A stretch of 64,000 bases of DNA, taken from positions 6,168,118-6,232,117 of the forward strand of contig NZ_JAIFZO010000002.1 of the NCBI RefSeq assembly GCF_026341275.1. Direction: 5' to 3'. The notes beneath the pieces are model-generated. The model did no database searches, was not told the DNA's origin, and saw nothing but the letters and a program-made list of their open reading frames with translations. This document shows, one piece after another, positions 33,843 through 48,300 of this stretch; the stretch's first letter is position 1; each line of letters begins with the position of its first letter. The stretch is from Streptomyces ortus. Lineage in GTDB: Bacteria > Actinomycetota > Actinomycetes > Streptomycetales > Streptomycetaceae. Position numbers and translations under genes: made by a program.

Positions 33843-34951
33843 CACTGCTCCCCGGAGACGGAAACGGAGACGGGGGCGGGGACCGGGACGGGGACGGGGC
33901 CCGGACGGGCGGCGGCGCCGCGCAGGGCGTCGTCGAGGGAGCGGCGGCGCCACTCCATGCGCGCCCACCCCCCGACGGCGTCACCGGGGTCGGTGACGGT
34001 GCGGGGCACGGTGGCGGCCGGCCCGTCCAGCAGGCCCCGCTCCGCGAGCCACTCGTCCCGGTAGACCGAGTCCTGGTACCGGTGCCCCTCGTCCGGAAGG
34101 AAGGCCACCACCTGGGCGTCGGGATTGCGTTCGGCGTACCAGCGGGCGACGAGGAAGGACGCGCCGCTGGTGGGACCCATGTAGAGGGCGTGCCGGGCGT
34201 GCAGTTCGCGGGTGGCCCGGACGACCTCCGCGGGGCCCGTCCAGTGCACTTCGTCGTAGGCGGCGTGACTGACGTTGGGCGGTACGAGGCTGTTGCCCAG
34301 GCCGCGCACGATACGGGGCCCGTCGGTCTGGCCGAAGATGGCGCTGGGAGAGGTGTCCACGCCGATCAGGCGCATGTGCGGCTGGGGCAGCCGCAGGAAG
34401 GCGGCGGTGCCCCCGGTCGACCCTCCGGAGCCGACCGGGCCGACCAGGCAGTCCACGGCGCCGATGGTCTCCGCGATCTGCTCGGCCACCGCGGCGTAGG
34501 CGTTGGGGTTGTCCGGGTTGTCGTACTGGCCCGGGACGTAGTGGTTGGGGTAGACGGCCCGCAGCTCCTCCAGCCGGTCCAGCCGGGCCTGCTGGAACCC
34601 TCCGCGCGGGCTGGGCTCGGTGCAGATCTCGACCCGGGCGCCCAGCTCGCCGAGCCTGCGGCGCAGCGCGGGGTCGATGGCCGGGTCGCCGACGATGACC
34701 AGGGGATAGCCGCGCAGCCGGCACACCATGGCCAGGCCGAGGGCGAAGGTGCCCGACGAGGTCTCCAGGACCGTGGTGTCGGGGGCGAGTTCGCCGCGCT
34801 GCTCGGCCCGGTCGAGCATGAAGCGGGCCGGGAGCAGCTTCATCAGGGTGAACGCGGCCACGCACAGGTTGGGGCCGAGGCGTATGAGCCGTGGCAGGAC
34901 GGTCGCCTCGACGACCGAGTCACTGGCCGCGGGCAGAGTGGGTGATCTCAT
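33842..34951 (-). CDS. Cysteine synthase-like PLP enzyme (beta-replacement)
   Basis: 369 residues of the tryptophan-synthase-beta/cysteine-synthase fold II. The PLP lysine lies in FTLMKLLPARFMLDRA (about residue 38). The substrate loop is ETSSGTFALGLAMVCRLRG, and the phosphate loop is GPVGSGGSTGGTAAFL (about 171-186), followed by VGPTSGAS-like YMGPTSGASFLV. Related SbnA-type enzymes join O-phosphoserine to an amino acid to make diaminopropionate precursors. Paired here with a kinase able to make an O-phospho amino acid. The C-terminus (VPVPVPAPVSVSVS) is a low-complexity repeat tail. Confidence 0.9.
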   Translation of the reverse strand: MRSPTLPAASDSVVEATVLPRLIRLGPNLCVAAFTLMKLLPARFMLDRAEQRGELAPDTTVLETSSGTFALGLAMVCRLRGYPLVIVGDPAIDPALRRRLGELGARVEICTEPSPRGGFQQARLDRLEELRAVYPNHYVPGQYDNPDNPNAYAAVAEQIAETIGAVDCLVGPVGSGGSTGGTAAFLRLPQPHMRLIGVDTSPSAIFGQTDGPRIVRGLGNSLVPPNVSHAAYDEVHWTGPAEVVRATRELHARHALYMGPTSGASFLVARWYAERNPDAQVVAFLPDEGHRYQDSVYRDEWLAERGLLDGPAATVPRTVTDPGDAVGGWARMEWRRRSLDDALRGAAARPGPVPVPVPAPVSVSVSGEQ

Positions 34952-34962
34952 GGTCTCCGCTC

Positions 34963-35892
34963 TCAGTTCTTGGTGGTGAAGTACCAGGAGTCGCCGATGC
35001 CCAGGTCGGCGAGGCGCTTGCGGGCGTGGTCGGTGCGGGTGGCGAGGTCGGGCAGGTCGGGGTCGAAGAGGAGACCGGCCACGTCACCGCTGTGCGCGAC
35101 CTGGAGCCCGGCCGCACCCACCGCCTCGGTGATCCGCAGCAGTTCCGTGAGCCCGGGGACGGGGAGGTGGCGCTGGTTGAGGCGGGCGCTGGCGGTCGCC
35201 ACCCTGCCGAGCAGGGCGACGTCACCGGTGCGGACGGCCCGGCGGGCCGCGCCCAGCAGGGGGCGGAACGCCTCGATCTCCCAGACCGAGTAGCGCGCGG
35301 GCGGCAGGGCGAGGGTGTCGGTGCCCGTGCTGTCCTCGCTGGTGCCGAAGCCGACGACGGCCAGCGGCATCAGCGGGCCGCCCAGTTCCTCGATGACCTC
35401 GCCCTCGCGGTGGGCGAACAGGACGGCCCGGTGGGCGTACATGAGCGCGTCGGAGGCGGTCTCGGCGGCGACGGCCAGGGCGGCGTACTGCGCGGGGCTG
35501 GGGCGGTGCCCGGCGGCGTCGTACACGGCGCCGATGGCCGCCACGACGTCGGCGGTGGAGGAGCCGAAGCCGCGACTGGGCGGGATGTTGCTGGTCAGGC
35601 CGAGGGTGCCGCCGGTGAGGGGGCCGCCCAGGGTGCGCAGCGCGAGTTCGGCGGCCCGTCCCGCCTTGGTCCGCCAGGGGTCGAGGACGGTGACCCCCGT
35701 GCTCGTGTCGGAGGGCTCGAAGACGGCGTGGGACTCGTAAAGGGGGCAGGGGAGGGTGATCAGCGCGCGGCGCAGGCGTCCGTCGGACTCGAAGACGCCC
35801 TGGAGGATCTCTCCGTGGTGGCCGACGCTCTGATGGGTTCCCCGGATGCGTACCGCCGTCCCGGACGGTGCTGTGGTCATGTCGTGCAGCAT
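34963..35892 (-). CDS. GHMP-family kinase, PduX/L-threonine kinase-like
   Basis: A 309-residue GHMP kinase: SVGHHGEILQGVFE (N-terminal substrate motif typical of PduX-like kinases), the ATP loop LTSNIPPSRGFGSSTADVVAA (Pro-x3-Gly-x-Gly-Ser-Ser, about 105-125) and a C-terminal LQVAHSGDVAGLLFDPD motif. PduX phosphorylates free L-threonine. Here O-phosphothreonine or O-phosphoserine would feed the adjacent PLP enzyme. ATG 35892 has GAGG 5 bases upstream and begins 2 bases after the NRPS stop; ATG 35880 is an alternative. Confidence 0.9.
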   Translation of the reverse strand: MLHDMTTAPSGTAVRIRGTHQSVGHHGEILQGVFESDGRLRRALITLPCPLYESHAVFEPSDTSTGVTVLDPWRTKAGRAAELALRTLGGPLTGGTLGLTSNIPPSRGFGSSTADVVAAIGAVYDAAGHRPSPAQYAALAVAAETASDALMYAHRAVLFAHREGEVIEELGGPLMPLAVVGFGTSEDSTGTDTLALPPARYSVWEIEAFRPLLGAARRAVRTGDVALLGRVATASARLNQRHLPVPGLTELLRITEAVGAAGLQVAHSGDVAGLLFDPDLPDLATRTDHARKRLADLGIGDSWYFTTKN

Positions 35893-35894
35893 GG

Positions 35895-40477
<4,583 letters not shown>

Positions 40478-40481
<4 letters not shown>

Positions 40482-43400
40482 CGTGTCGCACCTCGTTCGT
40501 GGTCCGCGGGGGTGGTGGCCGGGGAGGTCTCCGTGAGGAGCCGGCGCGCCTCGTCGTCGGACATCGCCTCGATCTCGGCCAGGATCAGGTCGTGGATGTA
40601 CTCCGCCGTTCCGGCGACGGTCGGGCGCTCGAAGATCACGCTGAGCGGGAGCTGGGCGTCGAAGGCCTGCCGCATCCGGTTGACGGCCCGGGTGGCGATC
40701 AGGGAGTGGCCGCCGAAGGAGAAGAAGTCGTCGAGGACGCCGATGCGGGGCAGGGAGAGCACGTCGGCCCAGATGTCGGCGATGATCCGCTCGGTCTCGT
40801 CGCGGGGAGCGACGTGGTCCGCCCGCTGGTGGTCCGCCGGGTCGGGCTCGGGAAGCAGCGAAGGGCTGAGCTTGCCGCTGGCCGAGCGGGGGAGCGCGGG
40901 CAGCACGGTGACGGTCGAGGGCACCGCGTACCCGGGCAGCCGGGCGGACAGGTGCTCGCGCAGTTCGTGGACGGTCGTCCCGGCGTCGTCGAGGGCGACG
41001 TAGGCGGCCAGCCGCAGGTCGCCCGAGGGCACGCGGCGGGTCACCACCGCGGTGTCCGTCACCGCCCGGTGCTCGCGGAGCGCGGCTTCCACCTCGCCCA
41101 GCTCCACCCGGACGCCGCGCACCTTCACCTGGCGGTCCATCCGCTCCAGGTAGACGAAGGTGCCGTCCGGTCGCATCCGTCCGCGGTCGCCGGTCCGGTA
41201 CACGCGCTCGCCGGGCCGGCAGGGGTGCGGGACGAAGGCCGCGGCCGTCTTGGCGGGGTCGCCCAGATAGCCGCGGGCCAGGCCGGTCCCGGCGATGCAC
41301 AGCTCACCGGGGACGCCGGGCGGCAGCGGGGAGAGGCGGTGGTCGAGGACCAGCACCTCGTTGTTGTCCATGGGCCGCCCGAGGCTGACCGCGCCGGTCC
41401 CGTGGGTGTCCTGCGGGCCGCAGACGTGGAACGTGGAGTCGATGGACACCTCGGTGGCGCCCCATGTGTTGTCCAGGCTGACCGTGTCGCCGAACGCGGC
41501 ACGGAAGCGCTCCACGAGAACCGGGCGCAGCGCCTCGCCGCTGGACAGGACGCTGCGCAGGTTCGGGCGCAGTGCGGCGATGTCGTCGGGGGTGAGTTCT
41601 TCGAGGAAGAGGTCGAGGACGCTGGGCACGAACTGCACATGGACGGCACGGTGGCGGACGGCGGCGTCGACCAGCGCCCGCGGGTCGCGGTGCAGGCCGG
41701 GCGGCAGCAGCGCCACCGTGCCGCCGGTGATCAGCGGCCAGAGGATCTCGACGGCCGCGTCGTCGAACGGCAGGGTCGTCTTGTGCAGGACCGTCTCGCC
41801 CGGCCGCAGCCCGTGCCGGTGCTGCATCCACGCCATCCGGTTGACCCAGCCGCGGTGCGTGCAGGCCACGCCTTTGGGCCGGCCGGTGGAGCCGGACGTG
41901 TAGTAGACGGCGCACAGGTGGTCGGGGTGGACGGACATGGCCGGGGGCGCCGCCCGGTCGGCCGGGTCGACGGTGAGCGGGACGGCGCCCCCGGCGGTGA
42001 CGGTGCCCGCGTGTTCGGGGGCGGTGAGGCAGACCGGGGCACCCGCGTCGGTGAGCAGGGTGGCGATCCGGGCGGCGGGAGTGGCCGGCTCGATGGGCAG
42101 GTAGGCCCCGCCCGCCTTGAGGATGCCCAGGAGGCCGACGACCAGCTGGACCGACCGGTCGATCAGCAGGCCCACGGGTATGTCGGGCCCCACTCCGCGG
42201 GCGATCAGCCGGCGGGCGACGGCGTTGGCGGCGGCGTCCAGGGCCGCGTAGCTGGTCGTGGCGCCGTCGGCGTCGACCAGGGCGACCGCGTCGGGCTGGG
42301 CCGCGGCCCTGAGGGCGACCAGTTCGTGCAGGGTGTGCCGGGGGGTGTCGACGGCCGGGCGCAGGGACAGCGCGCGCAGGGCGTCCTGCTCCGGTCCTGA
42401 CAGCAGCGGGATGTCGTCCAGGAGGGTGTCGGGCCGCTCGGCGACGTGCCGCAGCAGCCGCTCCAGCCAGTGGCCGAGGCGCTCCACCGTGTCGTCGTCG
42501 TACAGGTCGGTGTCCCAGTTCACGCCGCACCACAGCCCCGCGGCACTCTGCTCGAAGCTGACGCAGAGGTCGTACTTGGCGCCCTCGTACGGCATCGGGA
42601 GTTCGGTCACGGTCACGTCCGGCAGCTGCGGGGTACGGCGGCGGCCGGTGCGGAAGTTGACCAGGATCTGGAACAGCGGGGTGCGCGAGGGATCGCGCTC
42701 GGCACCGCTCTCGCCCACGAGCCGGTCGAAGGGGACCTCGGCGTGGTCGAACGCGTCGAGCGACACATCCCGGAATCGCTCCACGAACTGACGGAACGTC
42801 AACTCCGGGGTCGGCCGGCCCCGCAGGGGCAGCATGTTGATGAGGACGCCCAGCAGGCGTTCGGTCGCGGGGTCGTCGCGGCGCGCGTAGGTGGTGCCGG
42901 TGGTGACGTCCTGTCGGCCGGTGTAGCGGTACAGGACGCCCTGGACCGCCGCGGTCAGCAGCATCGCGGGGGTGGCCCCCACGGAGCGGCCGAGCGCGAC
43001 GAGCGGTCCGGCGACCTTCGGCGGCAGCACGAAGGCGGTACGCATCGCTCCCCGCCCGGCCCGTACGGCGGGCCGGGGGCGGTCGCCGGGCACCTCGAAG
43101 GGGGTGAGGTCGGCCAGTGCGGTGCGCCAGTGTGCGAGCCCGGCCGGCTCGGCCTCGTCGGCGAGGGCGTCGAGGCGGGCGGCCACGGTGCGGTAGGGCT
43201 CGGCGGGCGCCGGGACGGGGGACGGGTTCCCCGCGGTGAAGGCGGCGTAGTCGGCGGCCAGTTCGTCGTAGACGAGGGCACAGGACCAGTCGTCGGCGGC
43301 GACGTGATGCATCGTCAGGACGAGGGTGTGCTCACGCTCGCCGTGCCGGATCAGCAGGGCGCGCACGGGCAGTTCGGTGGCCAGGTCCATCGGGGTGGCC

Positions 43401-43720
43401 GCCTCCTGCGCGAGGGCGGCGTCGAGTGCCCCCGCGTCGGCCGCCGTCGTCTCCCGCAGCCGGAACGCGTCCGGCGGGCGGACCACTCCGACGGGCCTTG
43501 CGTCCCCCGCGACGACACCGGTGCGCAGCACCTCGTGGCGGGCCACCAGGGCTTCCAGCGACCGGCGCAGCGCGTCGCGGTCGAGGGCCCCGGCGAAGTG
43601 CAGCCGGAGCGGGATGAGGTAGTCGGACGAACAGCTGCTCAACTGGTCGACGAACCAGGTTCGTTCCTGGTCGCGGCTGAGCGGCACCTGGACCCCGGTG
43701 GGGCCGGGGGTGGCAGACAT
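40478..43720 (-). CDS. NRPS: single C-A-PCP module
   Basis: 1080 residues. C domain (about 10-440) with HHVAADDWSC (about 138-147), where Gly of the usual DGWS is Asp. A domain (about 460-960) has YYTSGSTGRPKGVACTH (about 607) and an unusual core NTWGATEVSIDST in place of NAYGPTE. Pocket D-D-V-Q-L-S-T-I-D, with Asp at the position where ornithine/diaminobutyrate-type domains often have Asp. PCP has FFSFGGHSLIATR (about 1005). No thioesterase, so the chain passes on. The stop overlaps the next NRPS start; its start is 6 bases after the free A-domain stop. Confidence 0.94.
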
Positions 43721-43726
43721 GTGCGA

Positions 43727-45358
43727 TCAGATCCTCTCGGGCAGGGCGGCCGGGATGGCGGGAGCGGGGGCAGGAGCGGCGACGGGAACGGCGGCGAGGG
43801 CAGGGGTGGTGTCGAGCACGGCGAGGCTGCCGCGACCCCAGGCCGGCTCGGGCAGGAGGCGCCGGTCCTCCTTTCCGTTGGCGTCCAGGGGCAGCGCGTC
43901 CAGCGCCACGTACTCGGCGGGCAGCATGTGGCGGGGCAGCCGCCCGGCGAGGAAGCGGTGCAGGCCGGCGGCGGGCAGTGGACCCGTCGCACGGGGGACG
44001 ACGTAGGCGACGACGCGCTTGTCGCCGGGGGGTGCGACGCGCGCGGTGACCAGGCAGGCGCGCACCCCGGGCGCCTCGCCGAGCGCGGCCTCGATCTCAC
44101 CGGGTTCGATCCGGAAACCGCGGATCTTGACCTGCTGGTCGGCGCGGCCCGCGAACTCCACGGTGCCGTCGGGGCGTTTGCGGGCGAGGTCGCCGCTGCG
44201 GTAGGAGTACCGGCCCGTCGCGGGGTCGGTGACATAGCGTTCCGCGGTGAGTTCGGGCCGGTCGTGGTAGCCGCGGGAGACGGTCTCCCCCGAGATCCAC
44301 AGTTCGCCGGTCTCCCCCGCCGGGAGGGGACGGCCGTGCTCGTCCATGACGTGCAGGCTCGTACCGGGCAGCGCGGTACCCAGCGGCAGCGGTGCCTCCA
44401 CCTGGTCCGGGTCGGTGAGCAGTCGGCGGCAGACGGCCACCGTGGTCTCGGTGGGGCCGTAGATGTGCGCCACCGTCAGCCCGGGGTTGGCGCTCAGCAC
44501 GCGCCGCACCCGGGGCGGGGACACGACGTCGCCGCCTGTGACGACGGTGTGCAGGGGCGCGAACGCGGTCGGCACGTCGTCGGCGATCCGGTGGAAGAGG
44601 CCCGCCGAGAGCCACAGATCGGTCACCTTCTCGGCCGCCAGCACCTCGGCCAGCTCCGCCGAGGTCAGCAGGTCGTCCGGCGGGAAGGCCAGACAGGCTC
44701 CGCGCAGCAGCACCCCCCAGATCTCCAGCACCGACGCGTCGAACGAGAAGGAACTGCTCTGCAGCATGGTGCGGCCGGGCCCGAGCGCGGCGAAGTCCTG
44801 CCGCAGCGCGAAGGCGGTGACATTGCGCTGCTCGACCAGGACCGCCTTGGGCCGCCCGGTCGACCCCGAGGTGTACATCGCGTACGCCAGATCGGCGGGC
44901 TCGGCCGACACCGCGTCCAGGGGGTCGGGGGCGCCGTCGGCCGTGCCGTCGGTCGTGCCCCGGTCATCGGCGCCGTCGCCGGCCGGGGCCGGATCGAGGA
45001 CCACGCAGTCCGCGAGGGCGGCCGGCAGGTCCTCGCCGGTGCTGCGCACCACGACACGGATGCCGCTGTCCCGGCGCATGTGCGCCAGCCGCTCCTCGGG
45101 ATACGTCAGATCCAGCGGTACGTAGGCGCAGCCCGCGCGGAGCACCGCCAGTGCCGCAACCACGAACTCGGGGCACGGGACGGCCGCCACGCCGACCAGC
45201 TCCCGCGGCCGGACGCCGAGCCGGAGCAGCCGGCGGGCCAGGCGGGTCGCCGCGCGGTCCAGTTCGCCGTAGGTCAGCCGGGTACCGGGCGCGCGCAGCG
45301 CCACTGCGTCCGGGGTGCGTGCCGCCCACGTACCGAAGGCGGAGTCGATCGTCACCAT
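43727..45358 (-). CDS. Free-standing NRPS adenylation protein
   Basis: A 543-residue complete A domain: YTSGSTGRPKAVLVEQ (about 163), FSFDASVLEIWGVLL, LWLSAGLFHRIADD, HIYGPTETTVAVC, YRSGDLARKRPDG, GRADQQVKIRGFRIEPGE and the catalytic lysine in PLDANGKEDRRLL. Pocket D-A-L-W-V-G-I-V-A suggests a small or branched hydrophobic amino acid, not assigned. No carrier domain, so it must load a PCP in trans. The free PCP at 57771-58031 and the PCP-less end of the initiation NRPS are the obvious partners. An Ala/Pro tail (about 510-543) may be a flexible linker. Overlaps the giant NRPS stop by 7 bases. Confidence 0.93.
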   Translation of the reverse strand: MVTIDSAFGTWAARTPDAVALRAPGTRLTYGELDRAATRLARRLLRLGVRPRELVGVAAVPCPEFVVAALAVLRAGCAYVPLDLTYPEERLAHMRRDSGIRVVVRSTGEDLPAALADCVVLDPAPAGDGADDRGTTDGTADGAPDPLDAVSAEPADLAYAMYTSGSTGRPKAVLVEQRNVTAFALRQDFAALGPGRTMLQSSSFSFDASVLEIWGVLLRGACLAFPPDDLLTSAELAEVLAAEKVTDLWLSAGLFHRIADDVPTAFAPLHTVVTGGDVVSPPRVRRVLSANPGLTVAHIYGPTETTVAVCRRLLTDPDQVEAPLPLGTALPGTSLHVMDEHGRPLPAGETGELWISGETVSRGYHDRPELTAERYVTDPATGRYSYRSGDLARKRPDGTVEFAGRADQQVKIRGFRIEPGEIEAALGEAPGVRACLVTARVAPPGDKRVVAYVVPRATGPLPAAGLHRFLAGRLPRHMLPAEYVALDALPLDANGKEDRRLLPEPAWGRGSLAVLDTTPALAAVPVAAPAPAPAIPAALPERI

Positions 45359-48300
45359 CGTGCGTCCTCCAGTCCGACCCCGAGGTCGTGCAGCAATTCG
45401 CGCAGGAAGTCCTCACCGGCGTCCGAGTTGGCCGTGACGACGAGCCCCAGACCGCGGTCCGGGTCCGCCCAGGTCAGGGAGCGGAAGCCGGGGACACCCC
45501 CGGTGTGTCCGAACCACCGTCGGCCGCCGTACGGTTTGCCCGCCGTGCCCAGTCCTCCCGGGGTGCCGGGATGGGTGCGGAGCATCTCGTCCGCCGCCTC
45601 GGCGCCCAGGAAGGCCGAGGGGCCGCCGGTGACCGCCCGCTGGATCTCGATCGCGACCCGGGCCAGGTCCCGGGGCGTGGACCACAGGCCGCCCGCGGCC
45701 GACTCCGGGTACAGGTGCCAGCCCTCCGGGTGGGGGACGCCCGCCGCGTCGTGGTTGCGGGCGACCGTGGTGCCGGGCAGTTTCGGGACGCGCGGCGCGA
45801 AGTCGCTGTCGCGCATACCGAGCGGGTCCAGGACGAGCGAGCGCATCAGGGGCGCGAAGTCCTCTCCCGTGACGTCCTGGAGCACCTGCTGGACCACGGT
45901 GTAGTTGCTGCTCGCGTACAGGTACGGCGAGCCGGGCGGGCCCACGGGCCGTACCGGCGGGGTGAGCGCCGGGGGCCGGCCGTCGAGCACCTGTGCCAGC
46001 GTGGGCATCGGCCGGTCCGCGCGGTAGCCGTCGTAGGACTGCGCGCCGAGTCCCGCGGTATGGGTGAGCAACTGGCGCAGGGTGACGCCGTCCCCGGGCA
46101 GCCGCCAGCCGGTGAGCAGGCGGTTGACGTCCGTGTCGAGGTCGAGACGGCCGTCCTGGACCAGGGACATCACACCCAGCGCGGTGACGTGCTTGCTGAT
46201 CGAGCCGACCTGGAAGACGGTCCGCTCGTCGACCTCGGCGGGGTCCCCGGCGCGGAGGGTGCCGAAGCCCCAGGCCCCGCGCAGCTCGCCGTCGGCGATC
46301 ACCGCGATGCCCACGCCCGGGACCCGGTGCCGCAGCATCGGCAGCCTCGGGGCCGGTGTCCCGGCGAACAGCCGCCGCACGAACGGCTCGGCCGGCCGCC
46401 GCAGCGCCTCGGGCGGGGTGTCGCCCAGCGCGGTGAGGTGCCGCAACTGCCGTTCGGCCAGGCCGCGTACGGTGCCGGCGTCGAAGTGGTCGCCCGCGTA
46501 CCGCCACTCCAGGTGCAGCTCGCCGTCGAGGACCGCCGCCTCGATCTCCACGAGGTGGGAGCGCCGCTGCCCGGGGTCGACGGGATCGCCGTAGGTCCGG
46601 GGCAGCGGGCGCAGCGGGGCGTCGGACGCCTGGGCGGTGTCCCGGCGGCCGTGGTAGTTGAACGAGACCTGGGCCGGGGGCGCTCCGACGCCGCCCGCGC
46701 GCAGATACCGGGCGAGTCCATGGCCGATGCCGCGTCCCGCGGGGGTACGGGTGTGCTCGGCGACCACGTCGACCCAGGCGTCCGTGGTGTCGGACTCGGG
46801 ACGGGTGATCGTCAGGGGCTGCACACTGGTGAACCAGCCGACGGTACGGGTGAGGTCGACGTCGTCGAACAGCGGCTCACGGCCGTGCCGTTCCACGTCG
46901 ATCACACAGGTGTCACCGCCGGTGGCCTCGGTGAGCGTGCGGGCCAGGGCGGCCAGCATGAGGTGTTCCGGTTCGGCTCCGCGCAGCGCGGCGGCCTGGC
47001 GCAGCAGGGCCGCCGTGGGCGCGGCCGGGAGCACCACCTTCGTGACCCGGACGCGGCCCTCGGTGTTGCCGCCGCCCGGACGGTCCGTCGGCAGCGGTTC
47101 GACGGGTGGCCTCGGCAGCGCCCAGTAGGCGGCCTCGGCCTCGAACTCGCCGCTCCCCGCGTGCTCGTGGAGCCGCTCGGCCCAGTGCCCTACCGAGGTG
47201 GTCTTGGCGGGCAGTTCACCTCCGCCGCACAGCGTGTTCAGGTCCTCGGTCAGGATGTCCCAGGACACGGTGTCGACGGCCACGTGGTGGACGACCAGCA
47301 GGAGCTGTCCGGACGGCCTGAGCAGGACGGCGCGCAGCAGGGGACCGTCGGCCAGGTCGAGCTCGGCGTGCGCGGCCTCCACCGCGGCGTCGGCGTCCTG
47401 CGGGGAGTCCACGACCGTCAGAAGATCGCCGGGGTCGCCGTGCTTGTCGTGTTCGCCGTGGTCGTCCGGAGGCGCCAGGTACTGGTGCCAGTCGGCTCCC
47501 CGGCGCCGCCAGCGCAGCCGCAGCGCGTCGTGGTGCTCGGTCAGGGTGCGCAGCGCCGCCCGCAGGGTGTCCGGATCGACTCCGGGGCCGGTTGCGAGGA
47601 GCCGGCTCTGGTTGAAGCGGTCCAGGGGGCCGAGCGCGGCGTACTGCCGCTGGATCGGCCCGAGGGGCACCTCCCCGGTGACGGGGCCCTGTTCGGCGTG
47701 CACGGCGGTGCCGCGGCCCAGGGCCGCCGCCTCGTCGCAGGCCGCGGCGAGAGCGGCGATCGTGGGGTGCTCGAAGACCATCTTCGGGGTGAGGGACAGG
47801 CCCGCCTCACGCGCCCTGGCGACCGTGTGGATCAGCAGGATGGAATCCCCGCCCAGCGCACGGAAGTTGTCGTGCACCCCGATCCGCTCCACCTTGAGGA
47901 CCCGGCACCAGATCCGGGCGAGGGCCTCCTCCGTCGGCGTACCGGGAGCCGTGTGGGACTGGTCCGGCGCCTCCCGGACGGCGGGGTCCGGGTCGGGCAG
48001 GGCCGCCCGGTCCACCTTGCCGTTGGCGTTGAGCGGTACGGAGTCCAGGGCGACGAGGAACCTCGGCACCATGACGTCGGGCAGCTCGGCGCGCAGCGCG
48101 GCCAGCGTACGGTCCGGATCGTCGTCCCCGACGGTGTAGCCGACGAGACTCCGCGCGGCACCCACGGTCCGTACGTCGGCGACCGCGTCCCGGACACCGG
48201 GCGCCCTGCGCAACGCGTCCTCGATCTCGCCGAGTTCGACGCGGACACCCCCGAGCTTGACCTGGTGGTCGGCGCGGCCGGCGAACTCCAGGACGCCGTC

